The notes beneath the pieces are model-generated. The model saw only the letters and a program-made list of their open reading frames with translations. It searched no databases and was not told the origin of the DNA. A stretch of 43,935 bases of DNA from Aphanocapsa lilacina HA4352-LM1 (GTDB lineage: Bacteria > Cyanobacteriota > Cyanobacteriia > Gloeobacterales > Gloeobacteraceae), in the NCBI GenBank assembly GCA_019359725.1, contig JAHHGR010000038.1, forward strand, positions 1 through 43,935, in the 5' to 3' direction. Shown here piece by piece: positions 1 to 6,953 of the stretch. A program made the position numbers and the translations under genes. Position 1 is the stretch's first letter; the number at the start of each line of letters is the position of its first letter.

Positions 1-133
1 GGGGGGGACCAGAAACCCGGTCCGGCCGTCTTGGATCGTTTCGGCCGGACCGCCGCGGGCGTAGGCCACCACCGGCACGCCGCAGGCCATCGCCTCGATG
101 GCGACGTTGCCGAACGCTTCGCTCCACAACGAA
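1..133 (-). pseudogene. GT4 glycosyltransferase fragment, antisense
   Basis: The minus strand from about 133 to 1 reads [18 protein letters not shown], then [10 protein letters not shown] and TGFLVPP. This is the donor-sugar binding core of GT4-family glycosyltransferases (E-x-F-G-x-x-x-I-E-A-M-A-x-G). It has no start here and runs off the window edge. It abuts, back to front, the UDP-glucose dehydrogenase fragment that begins near 125, so at least the N-terminal two thirds of the enzyme are missing from this side. Seen: the motif. Inferred: a truncated remnant created by a rearrangement, not an expressed gene. Confidence 0.7.
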
Positions 134-650
134 GTGGCCAATATCTGCGACCGGGTCGGCGCCGATGTGCAGCAGGTGGCCCTGGGCATGGGCCTCGATT
201 CACGCATCGGCGGCAAATTTTTGCAGGCGGGTCTTGGTTGGGGAGGATCTTGCTTTCCCAATCTGGCTATCGAAAAATTGCGCCAATCGCTGGGCATCCT
301 CAAAGGCAAGACGATCGGTCTGTTGGGTCTTGTCTTACCTTCAAGCCCGATACCGACGATCTGCGCGACGCCCCGGCCTTGGATCTGGCCGCCGAGTGCC
401 GGAGATTGGGGGCTCGGGTGAAAGCCTACGACCCGACCGTCCGCCCGGAGCATCCGCCCGCGGGCCTCGAAGCGGGTGTGGCCGTCTGCCCCGAGAGCCT
501 CGCAGTCGGCTGCGACGCCCTGGTGCTGGTGACCGAGTGGGCCGAATTTCGCACCCTCGATTACGCCTGCCTGGCCCGGTCGATGGCAAGAGCGCTGATC
601 GTGGACGGGCGCAACTTTTGCGGCAGGCGCGGCTTTGACCCCGGGTTTGC
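125..650 (+). pseudogene. UDP-glucose 6-dehydrogenase remnant, deleted and frameshifted
   Basis: The first frame reads [20 protein letters not shown] and then the WGGSCFP catalytic-cysteine motif. After about position 330 homology moves to another frame as [23 protein letters not shown] and VLVTEWAEF, ending near IVDGRNF. These are the middle and C-terminal domains of the UDP-glucose/GDP-mannose dehydrogenase family, which oxidise the nucleotide sugar to the uronate. The N-terminal NAD-binding domain is absent. Roughly 40-50 residues that normally lie between SCFPKD and the LKGKTI segment are missing. A repeated GTCTT near 330 (GGTCTTGTCTTACC) shifts the frame by five bases. The locus cannot make active enzyme. 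Confidence 0.8.
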
Positions 651-689
651 CGATGCCCACGTGGGTAAAGCCCGCCGCTGCAAGAATCT

Positions 690-1096
690 GGGGATCGAGC
701 CTGCACATGCTCGAATTTACGGACGATCTGACCAGTTGTATAGTCGCCGCGGACGCGGTGATCTCCATGGGCGGCTACAACACCATCTGCGAAATCCTTA
801 TCCTCGGTAAGCGGGCGGTGGTGGTCCCGCGCGTGCGGCCGGTCGAAGAACAGTGGATCCGCTGCGTGCGGCTCGAACAAATGGGGCTGCTCACCGCCCT
901 TCACCCCGACCGCATCCAGGCGGGCGAATTGTACAAAGCCCTGCAGAGCGCCCTCGCTCAGCCTGTCCGTCCTCCCTGCGCGCGCTTTGATCTCAACGCC
1001 TTGGGCCGCATCACCTACCACCTGCTTTCCGGCGGGGAAACGCCCGTCCCACCCGCTTATGTTCCGGCTCTGTCGCCTCTGGAGGTCGCCAGCTAA
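690..1096 (+). pseudogene. MurG-like glycosyltransferase, C-terminal fragment
   Basis: The reading frame encodes LEFTDDLTSCIVAADAVIS, then MGGYNTICEIL, GKRAVVVPRVRPVEEQ and a C-terminal helix. This matches the nucleotide-sugar binding half of the GT28/MurG-like glycosyltransferases often found in bacterial polysaccharide loci. The N-terminal half is missing, and the 5' end is joined to the dehydrogenase remnant around 640-690. The TAA stop overlaps the ATG of the next reading frame (TAATG at 1094-1098), as in a normal two-gene operon, so this join looks ancestral while the upstream join does not. Confidence 0.65.
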
Positions 1097-1662
1097 TGAA
1101 AAAGAAGATTCTTTTTTACTGCCAGCACATTCTGGGCATGGGCCATCTGGTCCGCAGCATGGAGATCGTCCGCGGCTTGGCGGACGATTTTCAGGTGTGC
1201 TTCATCAACGGCGGCGAGCAGGTGCCGGGCTTCGATGTACCGGCGGGGATCGAAGTGATCAACCTGCCCGCCATCAAGACCGACGCCGCCTTTCGCGCCC
1301 TGACCGTCGTTGGTGGGGCTGCAAGCGAGGTGCGTGCCCGGCTCTACAGCCATATCCAGCGCCTCTCCCCCGCCTTTCATAGCCGCCACAAAAGCGGAGA
1401 TTCTGATGCCTTTGCAAATCTAGCAGGCAAGGGCAACCTGGGCGGCCTGGTAATCGGCCAACCGCCCCGCGTCACGCGTAGCGACCTGGGAAACAAATTC
1501 CAGGACCCGGACGGGGCAGTGCATCTAGAAATTTTCTACCGCATCCGCCTCACCGACCGCATCTCGATCACCCCTGGCTTACTCACAATCTTCAACCCCG
1601 AAAACAACCGAAACAACCCAACAGTGCAGGTCGGCACCCTGCGCGCAACGTTCGATTTTTAG
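1096..1662 (+). pseudogene. Chimeric ORF: glycosyltransferase N-terminus fused to porin C-terminus
   Basis: Residues 1-93 or so (MKKKILFYCQHILGMGHLVR, then FINGGEQVPGFD) are the N-terminal donor half of a MurG-like glycosyltransferase. From about position 1385 the same frame becomes FANLAGKGNLGGLVIGQPP, IFYRIRLTDRISITPGL, NPENNRNNP and GTLRATFDF. That is the last beta-strands, with terminal aromatic residue, of a cyanobacterial OprB-type (carbohydrate-selective/iron-uptake) porin. The junction is in frame, so a 188-residue chimera could be translated, but neither half is complete. I consider it a remnant. A misassembly is an alternative explanation. Confidence 0.7.
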
Positions 1663-1768
1663 AGTAGGTGTCAGGGATAAACCGTTGCCTGTCCAATTTT
1701 GCACAGCGTTTGCCTGAGCCGCCCCACACCCCAATGCCTTCGCAGCCCAACGGCGAGCCAGCCCCATC

Positions 1769-1963
1769 GCCGCAGTCGACACGCGTCGTGCAGGCCCTAA
1801 AAGAATAAATCCATCCCACCCACAGAGTCTCGTTCCCACCGTGCCGATAAGTCCGGGGGGTGTGAGGGGGCTGGCAGCCCCGCGAGGCGGGGAGGAGGAG
1901 AGCGCGAGAGGGGAAGCGCGAAGGGGGTTCCGCCTCTCGCTCCACAGATTGTCGTGCAAAACC
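1769..1963 (+). repeat. ~195-bp repeat, copy A
   Basis: The segment from the CGCAGTCGACACGCGTCGTG box to GTCGTGCAAAACC matches the reverse complement of 3230-3427 with only scattered mismatches and a few small indels. It contains a GC-rich hairpin (GCAGCCCCGCGAGGCGGGG, around 1875-1893) and a purine-rich stretch with no convincing coding sense. Size and absence of coding capacity suggest a MITE-like or other non-autonomous repeat. No target-site duplication could be established by eye. Confidence 0.75.
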
Positions 1964-2007
1964 AACCGCCAGGCTGAAAACTATCATCTGGGCAACTTCA
2001 AACTGCT

Positions 2008-2493
2008 CTATGGCCGCCGGTGCGCCGGCAGCAGGTTTTCCCCCGCCAGATGCGCCTGCAACTCAGCCGCCCTCAGATCCTTTGCCAACTCCTCCAGGCG
2101 CACCTGAGCACCCAGCAGCGGAGCGAGCGCCTCGCGGACAAACCCGAGCATCCGCCGCTCCGCCACCAGCACCACCTGGCGCGCCTGACACCGGTCGGCG
2201 CGGTGGGCGGCCTCCTGGGCGGCCAACCTGGCAAAGCGCCGCTCAAACTCCTCCGCGTGATTTTCGCGGTGATCGTCGTAGTAGGCGTGGGCAGGACCAG
2301 CCCCCGGCCCACGGTTGCGCCCCGTCTTGGTCTCAGACCACAGCTGCCGCCTGGCGGCCTCGCGCTCAACGTTGATGAGCGCCTCCCCTTCGACAAGCGT
2401 CGGCCCAGACTCCCATTCGGGAAATTCCGGCCGCTCCAGGGCCAAGAAACGGGCGCGCGCCGCGTCGATCGCCAGTACCAGAATATCGTTCAT
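2008..2493 (-). CDS. Host attachment-like protein (baeRF family 12)
   Basis: The 161-residue protein starts MNDILVLAIDAARARFL. It carries the DHRENHAEEFERRFA segment, then QVVLVAERRMLGFVREAL and a C-terminal ELAKDL motif. This is the layout of the host-attachment family (Host_attach/baeRF12), small Rossmann-like proteins related to archaeo-eukaryotic release factor domains. Their true role is not established, despite the name taken from Agrobacterium. The start overlaps the stop of the upstream gene by 4 bases (ATGA), so the two are probably translationally coupled. The C-terminus ends shortly before repeat copy A. Confidence 0.65.
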   Translation of the reverse strand: MNDILVLAIDAARARFLALERPEFPEWESGPTLVEGEALINVEREAARRQLWSETKTGRNRGPGAGPAHAYYDDHRENHAEEFERRFARLAAQEAAHRADRCQARQVVLVAERRMLGFVREALAPLLGAQVRLEELAKDLRAAELQAHLAGENLLPAHRRP

Positions 2494-2804
2494 GTCATTA
2501 CAATGCGGATATTCGGATGGCCCACTTCCTCGACGTACTCGCTCAATACTTGCCTGAGAAAGTCGGCGCCCGCCGGGGTAATCAGACCGAGGTGGGCAGG
2601 TTTCGGCTCGCTGAGGCGCGACTTGAAAACATGGAACAACCCCTCGCGGGGGCCGACCTTCACCCAGACTTGATCGCCCAGACCGGGGTAGAGCACCGTG
2701 CAGCGGCTCTCATCGCGGGAGATCACCCTCAAAATTGGATCGACCGCGCGGGCGATGCGCCCCACGGACGCCAGAAATGCTTCGGTGTCAATTTTGCCTG
2801 TCAT
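2490..2804 (-). CDS. Small conserved-looking protein of unknown function
   Basis: The 104-residue product (MTGKIDTEAFLASVGRIA, ending GHPNIRIVMT) is not recognised. I chose the ATG at 2804 because a GGGAGG ribosome-binding site sits 8 bases upstream; a start nine codons earlier at 2831 lies upstream of that site. It has no signal peptide or membrane segment. The sequence is mixed alpha/beta in character, with a central VWVKVGPREGLFHVF stretch. It is coupled by an ATGA overlap to the host-attachment-like gene, so the two may act together. Confidence 0.6.
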   Translation of the reverse strand: MTGKIDTEAFLASVGRIARAVDPILRVISRDESRCTVLYPGLGDQVWVKVGPREGLFHVFKSRLSEPKPAHLGLITPAGADFLRQVLSEYVEEVGHPNIRIVMT

Positions 2805-2880
2805 ACGCCGAGCCTCCCTGTCTATAGCCAATTTCTAAAGTAAGCAAAAAAGTGAAAAACCTGGGAAACAGTTGCCATGC

Positions 2881-3219
2881 TCATTCGAGCAGCTGGGTAA
2901 TCTCCTCTTCGGCAATTTCGCGGCCGGTGCCCGCAAACGGGTGCTCCGGCGGCAAAAACAGCAGACAGTGGCATGCTTTGCGCTCGCGCATCGGCACGCA
3001 CGGGCAGTTCCAGTAAGCCGCCGCCACCTCCGCCCGCTTGTCCTCGTAGTGGCGGCAGGGACACAGCGGTGCCCCGAGTTCGTCTTTGTGTATCGCCAGA
3101 CCGACGATCACCGCCGCCGTCACCCCGGTATCGGCACAAAAAACCGTGTCGGTGCGCTTGGCGTCGGTCTGTGCAAACTTGCGCAGGGCCTCCAGGCTCT
3201 TGGGCGTCGGTCTGCGCAC
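2881..3219 (-). CDS. ftrC: Ferredoxin-thioredoxin reductase, catalytic (beta) subunit
   Basis: The 112-residue protein carries the diagnostic cysteine pattern CPC-x16-CPC-x8-CHC at residues 53-55, 72-74 and 83-85. These residues bind the 4Fe-4S cluster and the redox-active disulfide that passes electrons from photosystem I-reduced ferredoxin to thioredoxin. The family motifs PLCPCRHYEDK and NCPCVPMRERK are intact and the length is typical. The best start is GTG at 3219. No variable subunit (ftrV) is seen in the window. Repeat copy B begins only about 10 bases upstream of the start, so the native promoter may have been displaced, or the N-terminus altered, by the repeat. Confidence 0.93.
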   Translation of the reverse strand: MRRPTPKSLEALRKFAQTDAKRTDTVFCADTGVTAAVIVGLAIHKDELGAPLCPCRHYEDKRAEVAAAYWNCPCVPMRERKACHCLLFLPPEHPFAGTGREIAEEEITQLLE

Positions 3220-3229
3220 AGTCGGATCC

Positions 3230-3427
3230 GGTTTTGCACAAGAGTCTGTGGGGCGAGAGGTGGAACCCCCTTCGCGCTTCCCCTCTCGCGCTCTCCAACC
3301 TCCCCGCCTCGCGGGGCTGCCAGCCCCCCGACACCCCCCGGACTTATCGGCACGGTGGGAACGAGACTCTGTGGGTGGGATGGATTTATTCTTTTAGGGC
3401 CTGCACGACGCGTGTCGACTGCGGCGG
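3230..3427 (-). repeat. ~195-bp repeat, copy B (inverted relative to copy A)
   Basis: From GGTTTTGCAC at 3230 to GTCGACTGCGGCGG near 3427, the sequence is the reverse complement of 1769-1963. Differences are concentrated in the first 30 bases (AAGAGTCTGTGG against GACAATCTGTGG). The two copies face each other across about 1.27 kb holding ftrC and two other genes. Confidence 0.75.
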
Positions 3428-3476
3428 AGGGGATGAATGGTTGTTGAGCTGCAGTGGTTTTCCACTGATATCTGTC

Positions 3477-3779
3477 CTAAAGCATGACCGTCAAAATCAG
3501 CGGGTTGCTGTCGCCGGTGGGCGATTGTACCCAGAGGCGCCGGTCGCCGGGGTAAGCGTCGAAGTCGATCTGCACCGTCACCGTCAGGCGATCCGGACCG
3601 GTGTGGACCGGGCTGTCGCGACGCGCGAGCGGGTCACCGAGCATCGCCCGCACGCCGCGCGCCGGTTTGACCTGGATGCCCTCGACGGCGTCGAGATTGC
3701 GGCCGCGCACATCGAGTACCAGGACATCACCGATGAAGGCTGCGTCAGGAAAGCTGAGTGGGTCGATAGCGGGAAGCAT
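3477..3779 (-). CDS. Unknown protein, ~100 residues
   Basis: The protein begins MLPAIDPLSFPDAAFIGDV and ends SNPLILTVML. It has alternating hydrophobic beta-strand patterns (VLVLDVRGRNL, LTVTVQIDFDAY, RRLWVQSPTGDSNPLILTV) that resemble an Ig-like or IPT/TIG fold, but I cannot assign a family. The ATG at 3779 shares one base with the TAA stop of the upstream small membrane protein, so the two genes form an operon with coupled translation. Longer versions of this frame, starting near 3995, are antisense shadow and were not used. Confidence 0.55.
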   Translation of the reverse strand: MLPAIDPLSFPDAAFIGDVLVLDVRGRNLDAVEGIQVKPARGVRAMLGDPLARRDSPVHTGPDRLTVTVQIDFDAYPGDRRLWVQSPTGDSNPLILTVML

Positions 3780-4000
3780 TACAAATTGCGCTCGGGCGGG
3801 CCGCTGGAGGGGCTGTTGTTGAACTGGCGCTCGAGCATGGCGATGATCTCTTCGCGGCTTTTGGGTGGTTCGGGGCGCGCAATCGGCGTGTAACGCAGGG
3901 CCTTGCGGGCGCTGGAGCGCGATTGGCCGTAGTAGTAGGTGATCCCGGCCAGGATGGCGGCTGCCACGACCGTCGCGCACAGTAGCACAAGGCAAGACAT
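3779..4000 (-). CDS. Small single-pass membrane protein, unknown
   Basis: The 73-residue product starts MSCLVLLCATVVAAAILAG, a single N-terminal hydrophobic helix. A basic stretch (SRSSARKALRYTP) and a soluble tail with REEIIAMLERQFNNSP follow. A short anchored cytoplasmic or periplasmic domain is the simplest reading; there is no lipobox. It sits between exbD and the unknown gene at 3477-3779 on the same strand. The start at 4000 is chosen because the hydrophobic helix begins there. Function unknown. Confidence 0.55.
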   Translation of the reverse strand: MSCLVLLCATVVAAAILAGITYYYGQSRSSARKALRYTPIARPEPPKSREEIIAMLERQFNNSPSSGPPERNL

Positions 4001-4115
4001 TGTTCGGTACCCTGGATGAAGACGCAGGTGATCGCCTTCAGTGTAGCGACTCGGTCCGGGCGGGCAAGCACTCAGCAAAAATTCACAACATTGTCCACAG
4101 CCGGAGGGCCGGGCT

Positions 4116-4547
4116 TCAGCCTCCGCTCGGTTGGGTGGCGACGACGAGCTTCTCCAGGCCCGCCTGGCGGGCGGCGTCCATCACCTTGACGACGTTTTTT
4201 TGGCGGGCGTCGGCGTCGGCCTGCACGACCAATACTTTCTGACCGGAGGACTCCGCTTCGCGGCGCAGGGCGGCAAGCAGATTGGCTTCGGGCACGACCG
4301 CCCCGTTGACCGAATACTTGCCGTCTTTGTCGACACCCACCACCAAGCTTTTTTTCTGTTCGGGCTTGTCGCCGGTGGCGGAGGTGGGCAGGTCCACCTT
4401 AAGGCCGTTGTTTTGAATGAGCGGCGCGGTGATGAGTAGGATAATTACCAGCACCAGAAAAACGTCGGTGAGGGGAGTGATGTTGATTTCGGTGAAACCG
4501 CTGCGGTTGCGCCGCCCCCGTCCGCTCCCACCCGCTTGAATCGCCAT
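4116..4547 (-). CDS. exbD: Biopolymer transport protein ExbD/TolR
   Basis: The 143-residue protein has the family layout: a short cytoplasmic N-terminus, EINITPLTDVFLVLVIILL as the single transmembrane helix carrying the essential proton-relay aspartate (PLTDV), then a periplasmic domain ending near VMDAARQAGLEKLVVATQP. With ExbB it forms an inner-membrane proton-driven motor that energises TonB-dependent uptake or Tol functions. It lies 12 bases after exbB. A CGGAGG/CCTCCG inverted repeat overlaps its stop (4102-4125) and could end the transcript. No tonB is nearby. Confidence 0.93.
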   Translation of the reverse strand: MAIQAGGSGRGRRNRSGFTEINITPLTDVFLVLVIILLITAPLIQNNGLKVDLPTSATGDKPEQKKSLVVGVDKDGKYSVNGAVVPEANLLAALRREAESSGQKVLVVQADADARQKNVVKVMDAARQAGLEKLVVATQPSGG

Positions 4548-4559
4548 CGTCTGATTCTC

Positions 4560-5222
4560 CTACTGCTGGGGAATGGTGGATTCTTCGACCACCTCGCCTT
4601 CAAATTCGGCGGTGTCGGCAAAGTTGAGAAACAGCAGCTTGAGCAGCTGAAAGTCGTCTTCGAACTGGGCGACGATGTTCTGGAAGATGTTGTAGGCCAC
4701 CACCGAGGCGATGGCGACGATGAGACCCGCCGCCGTGGCAATCAGCGCAAAGCCGATTTCGGCCGCCAGTTTGTTGCTGGCCGCCCCTTCGCCTGCGAAC
4801 GTCTGGAAGGAGCGCAAGATGCCGACTACCGTGCCGAGCAGGCCGATAAAGGGAGCGACCGCCCCGATCGTGCCCAGCACGTTGAGGTGCTTTTCGAATT
4901 TGCGCATGCCCAGGTTGATGGTGATGTCGAAGGCCTGCTCAAACTTGACGCGCGGCACCGAAAGCAGCCGCACCCCATCCTCGGCCACTTCGCCAATCAC
5001 GCCGCCCACCTGTTCGCAGAGATTGCGCGCTCCAGAAAGGTTGGCGCGTTCAAGCTCGCGCTGCAGCCGGACAATAAAGCGATCGACGTCGGTCTTGTTG
5101 CGGTTGATGTAGAGCCAGCGCTCGGTGACCACGGCGATGGTCAAAACCGAACACAGCAGCAGCGGGACAGCAATCCACCAATCGTTGACAATAAAGCGGT
5201 AAAGATCAGCAAGGAGATTCAT
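4560..5222 (-). CDS. exbB: MotA/TolQ/ExbB proton channel protein
   Basis: The 220-residue protein has a first membrane helix at about residues 15-33 (WWIAVPLLLCSVLTIAVVTE), a cytoplasmic loop, and two C-terminal helices. These carry the conserved IGAVAPFIGLLGTVVGILRSF and LAAEIGFALIATAAGLIVAI blocks of the MotA/TolQ/ExbB channel family. It pairs with the ExbD encoded 12 bases downstream. The operon probably starts here, since the next upstream minus-strand gene ends 120 bases away, beyond a small TCCTGA/TCAGGA palindrome at 5293-5308. Confidence 0.93.
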   Translation of the reverse strand: MNLLADLYRFIVNDWWIAVPLLLCSVLTIAVVTERWLYINRNKTDVDRFIVRLQRELERANLSGARNLCEQVGGVIGEVAEDGVRLLSVPRVKFEQAFDITINLGMRKFEKHLNVLGTIGAVAPFIGLLGTVVGILRSFQTFAGEGAASNKLAAEIGFALIATAAGLIVAIASVVAYNIFQNIVAQFEDDFQLLKLLFLNFADTAEFEGEVVEESTIPQQ

Positions 5223-5342
5223 AGAAGATGCGACCAGCGTTCCCTGAAACTGGGATTATCTTAAGCGGGGACGATCGGGCGGAATGGATAGTTCCTGATC
5301 ATTCAGGAGACGCTTCCATCGCCGAGCTTGCCCTAAGATAGC

Positions 5343-6392
5343 TCATTTCAAAAAAGGCAGCGGGTTGACCGCCCGGCCGCCCACGTGCAACTCCAGGTGC
5401 AGATGCGGACCGGTGCAGCGGCCAGTGCAGCCGGTGGCTCCGAGAATCTGACCAGCTTCGAGGATCTGGCCGGGGCGGACGAGGACGCGCGACAGATGGG
5501 CGTAGCGGCTGACAATGCCGTCCTCGTGGCGGACATCGACGGCGTTGCCGAAGCCGCCGGACATCCAGCCGGCAAACAGCACCGTCCCCCGGCGGACGGT
5601 GGCCACGGGCGAACCGCTCGGCCCGGCAATATCGATTCCCAGATGCCTGCGGCCCCCGCGCGGGCCGTAGGGCGAAATCACGAAGCCCCGGACGGGCCAC
5701 ACGTAGCCGCGCGGCGAGCGGGGAGCTTCGGAGACGCCGCGAGCGGTGGCGACAAGCAATGCGGGGGCATTGACCGGCCCAGTGGCGGCCCGACCGAAGG
5801 CCGCAAGCGCCTCGGCGTCACCGGGGATGACCAGCAAATGGCCGGGGGAAATAAAATCCTGAAAACCCGGTCCGGTCGCTTTGGCGATGGCGGTGATTGG
5901 GACTCGGTGGCGCTCGGAGACGACGACCAGGGTATCGCGGCGTTGGACCCGGTAGACCAGACCATCCACCGGCGGAATGAGCAGTTTCTGGCCTGGGGTG
6001 AGCGGACTTTGCGGATCCAAGCCGTTGGAAAAAGCGATCGAGCGGGCGTCCAGCTTGTAGGCCGCCGCCAGCGACGCGAGCGTGTCGCCGGCCGATACCG
6101 GATGGCTCACCACCGAGCGGCGGCCGTCGAGCATTTCGAGGGTGCCGCTTTCGACGGCCGCCAGGGCGGCGATCACTTTGGATGGGCTGTGTTGCTGCAG
6201 CAGCAGGACGAGGTTGGCATCGGCGGTCTGCTCGATAGGGGCGGCGTTGCGCAAAGCAATGGCACCGCCTGCGGCAACCGCCACCGCGAGCGCCCCCGCA
6301 GCCCACCCGCCCCATGACCGTCGGCGCTGGGCAACCCGGGCGGGCGACCGCCTCTGTGCCGTCACCGTCTGCGCTTTTGGCTGGGGGAGCAT
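5343..6392 (-). CDS. LysM-domain M23 metallopeptidase (murein hydrolase)
   Basis: With the ATG at 6392 the product is 349 residues: a basic N-terminus, one transmembrane helix (~29-48), two LysM domains (~98-141 and ~146-190) that bind peptidoglycan, and a C-terminal M23 domain. The zinc-binding and catalytic motifs are intact: HLGID (H250, D254), YAHL (H299) and HLHLE (H330, H332). Members cut glycan-attached peptides, or activate amidases during cell division and envelope remodelling. An earlier in-frame start at 6527 would add 45 residues without family resemblance, so the later start is preferred. Confidence 0.9.
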   Translation of the reverse strand: MLPQPKAQTVTAQRRSPARVAQRRRSWGGWAAGALAVAVAAGGAIALRNAAPIEQTADANLVLLLQQHSPSKVIAALAAVESGTLEMLDGRRSVVSHPVSAGDTLASLAAAYKLDARSIAFSNGLDPQSPLTPGQKLLIPPVDGLVYRVQRRDTLVVVSERHRVPITAIAKATGPGFQDFISPGHLLVIPGDAEALAAFGRAATGPVNAPALLVATARGVSEAPRSPRGYVWPVRGFVISPYGPRGGRRHLGIDIAGPSGSPVATVRRGTVLFAGWMSGGFGNAVDVRHEDGIVSRYAHLSRVLVRPGQILEAGQILGATGCTGRCTGPHLHLELHVGGRAVNPLPFLK

Positions 6393-6953
6393 AGGTCCGT
6401 GCACTCCGAAACAACTGGCCCAACCGCCCGGCCGATCCGAATCGAGCCCGGGGCGTTTGGCGGTTGAGCACAAGATACCCCGAAAGCGTAGCGGATCAAT
6501 CCAGAAAAACCGTTCACCGCCAACCAATAGGCGGCCGACCGACCGGTAGGCTTTTCGCTTGGCTTGACTCCCATCGCACCTGCACCCTAAACTTCACCAT
6601 GAACGCCACTTTGCAATGGAAGCGCATCGGTGATTGTCCTGTTGCCGGGCAGTTTTCGCAAACGGAGCGGCCGTCGGCAACCGGTTGGGAGGGTCTTTGC
6701 ATGGCGCGACGGCGAGGACGTTCTGGCACCCGGACGCACCGCGTCGCCCTGCCCACCCGGGCGTCGGGTACGGCGGGTTGCCTGTTTTCTGCCTGGAATC
6801 CCGGTGGGAAAGCCTGCCCCCGTGGGCCGGAGGCGCGAGCCATTTCTGCGGGAAAAGGGCACACAAACGCCGACGCCGCACTCGGCGCTCGTGCTTCGTA
6901 GCGACTGCCCCGGTTTCAGACTGCCATTGCCATTTTTTGAGGGGAATTTTGCA
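6393..6953 (+). other. 561-bp non-coding leader upstream of the TolC-like gene
   Basis: No reading frame here looks protein-coding. The region is strikingly GC-rich and structured between about 6700 and 6900. It holds a run resembling parts of the cobalamin riboswitch core (GGAATCCCGGTGGGAAAGC, then GCCCCCG, GAGCCA and GGGAAAAGGGC), but I do not find the usual B12 box (AGCCAGGAGACC). A long structured 5' untranslated region or an unrecognised RNA is possible. The ribosome-binding site of the downstream gene (GAGGGG, 6939-6944) is at its end. Confidence 0.35.

Noticed and set aside
31..810. 259-residue open frame over the whole left patch
   Set aside because: Only the middle part resembles a protein family (dehydrogenase); the rest is in another frame of the fragments, so it is not one gene.
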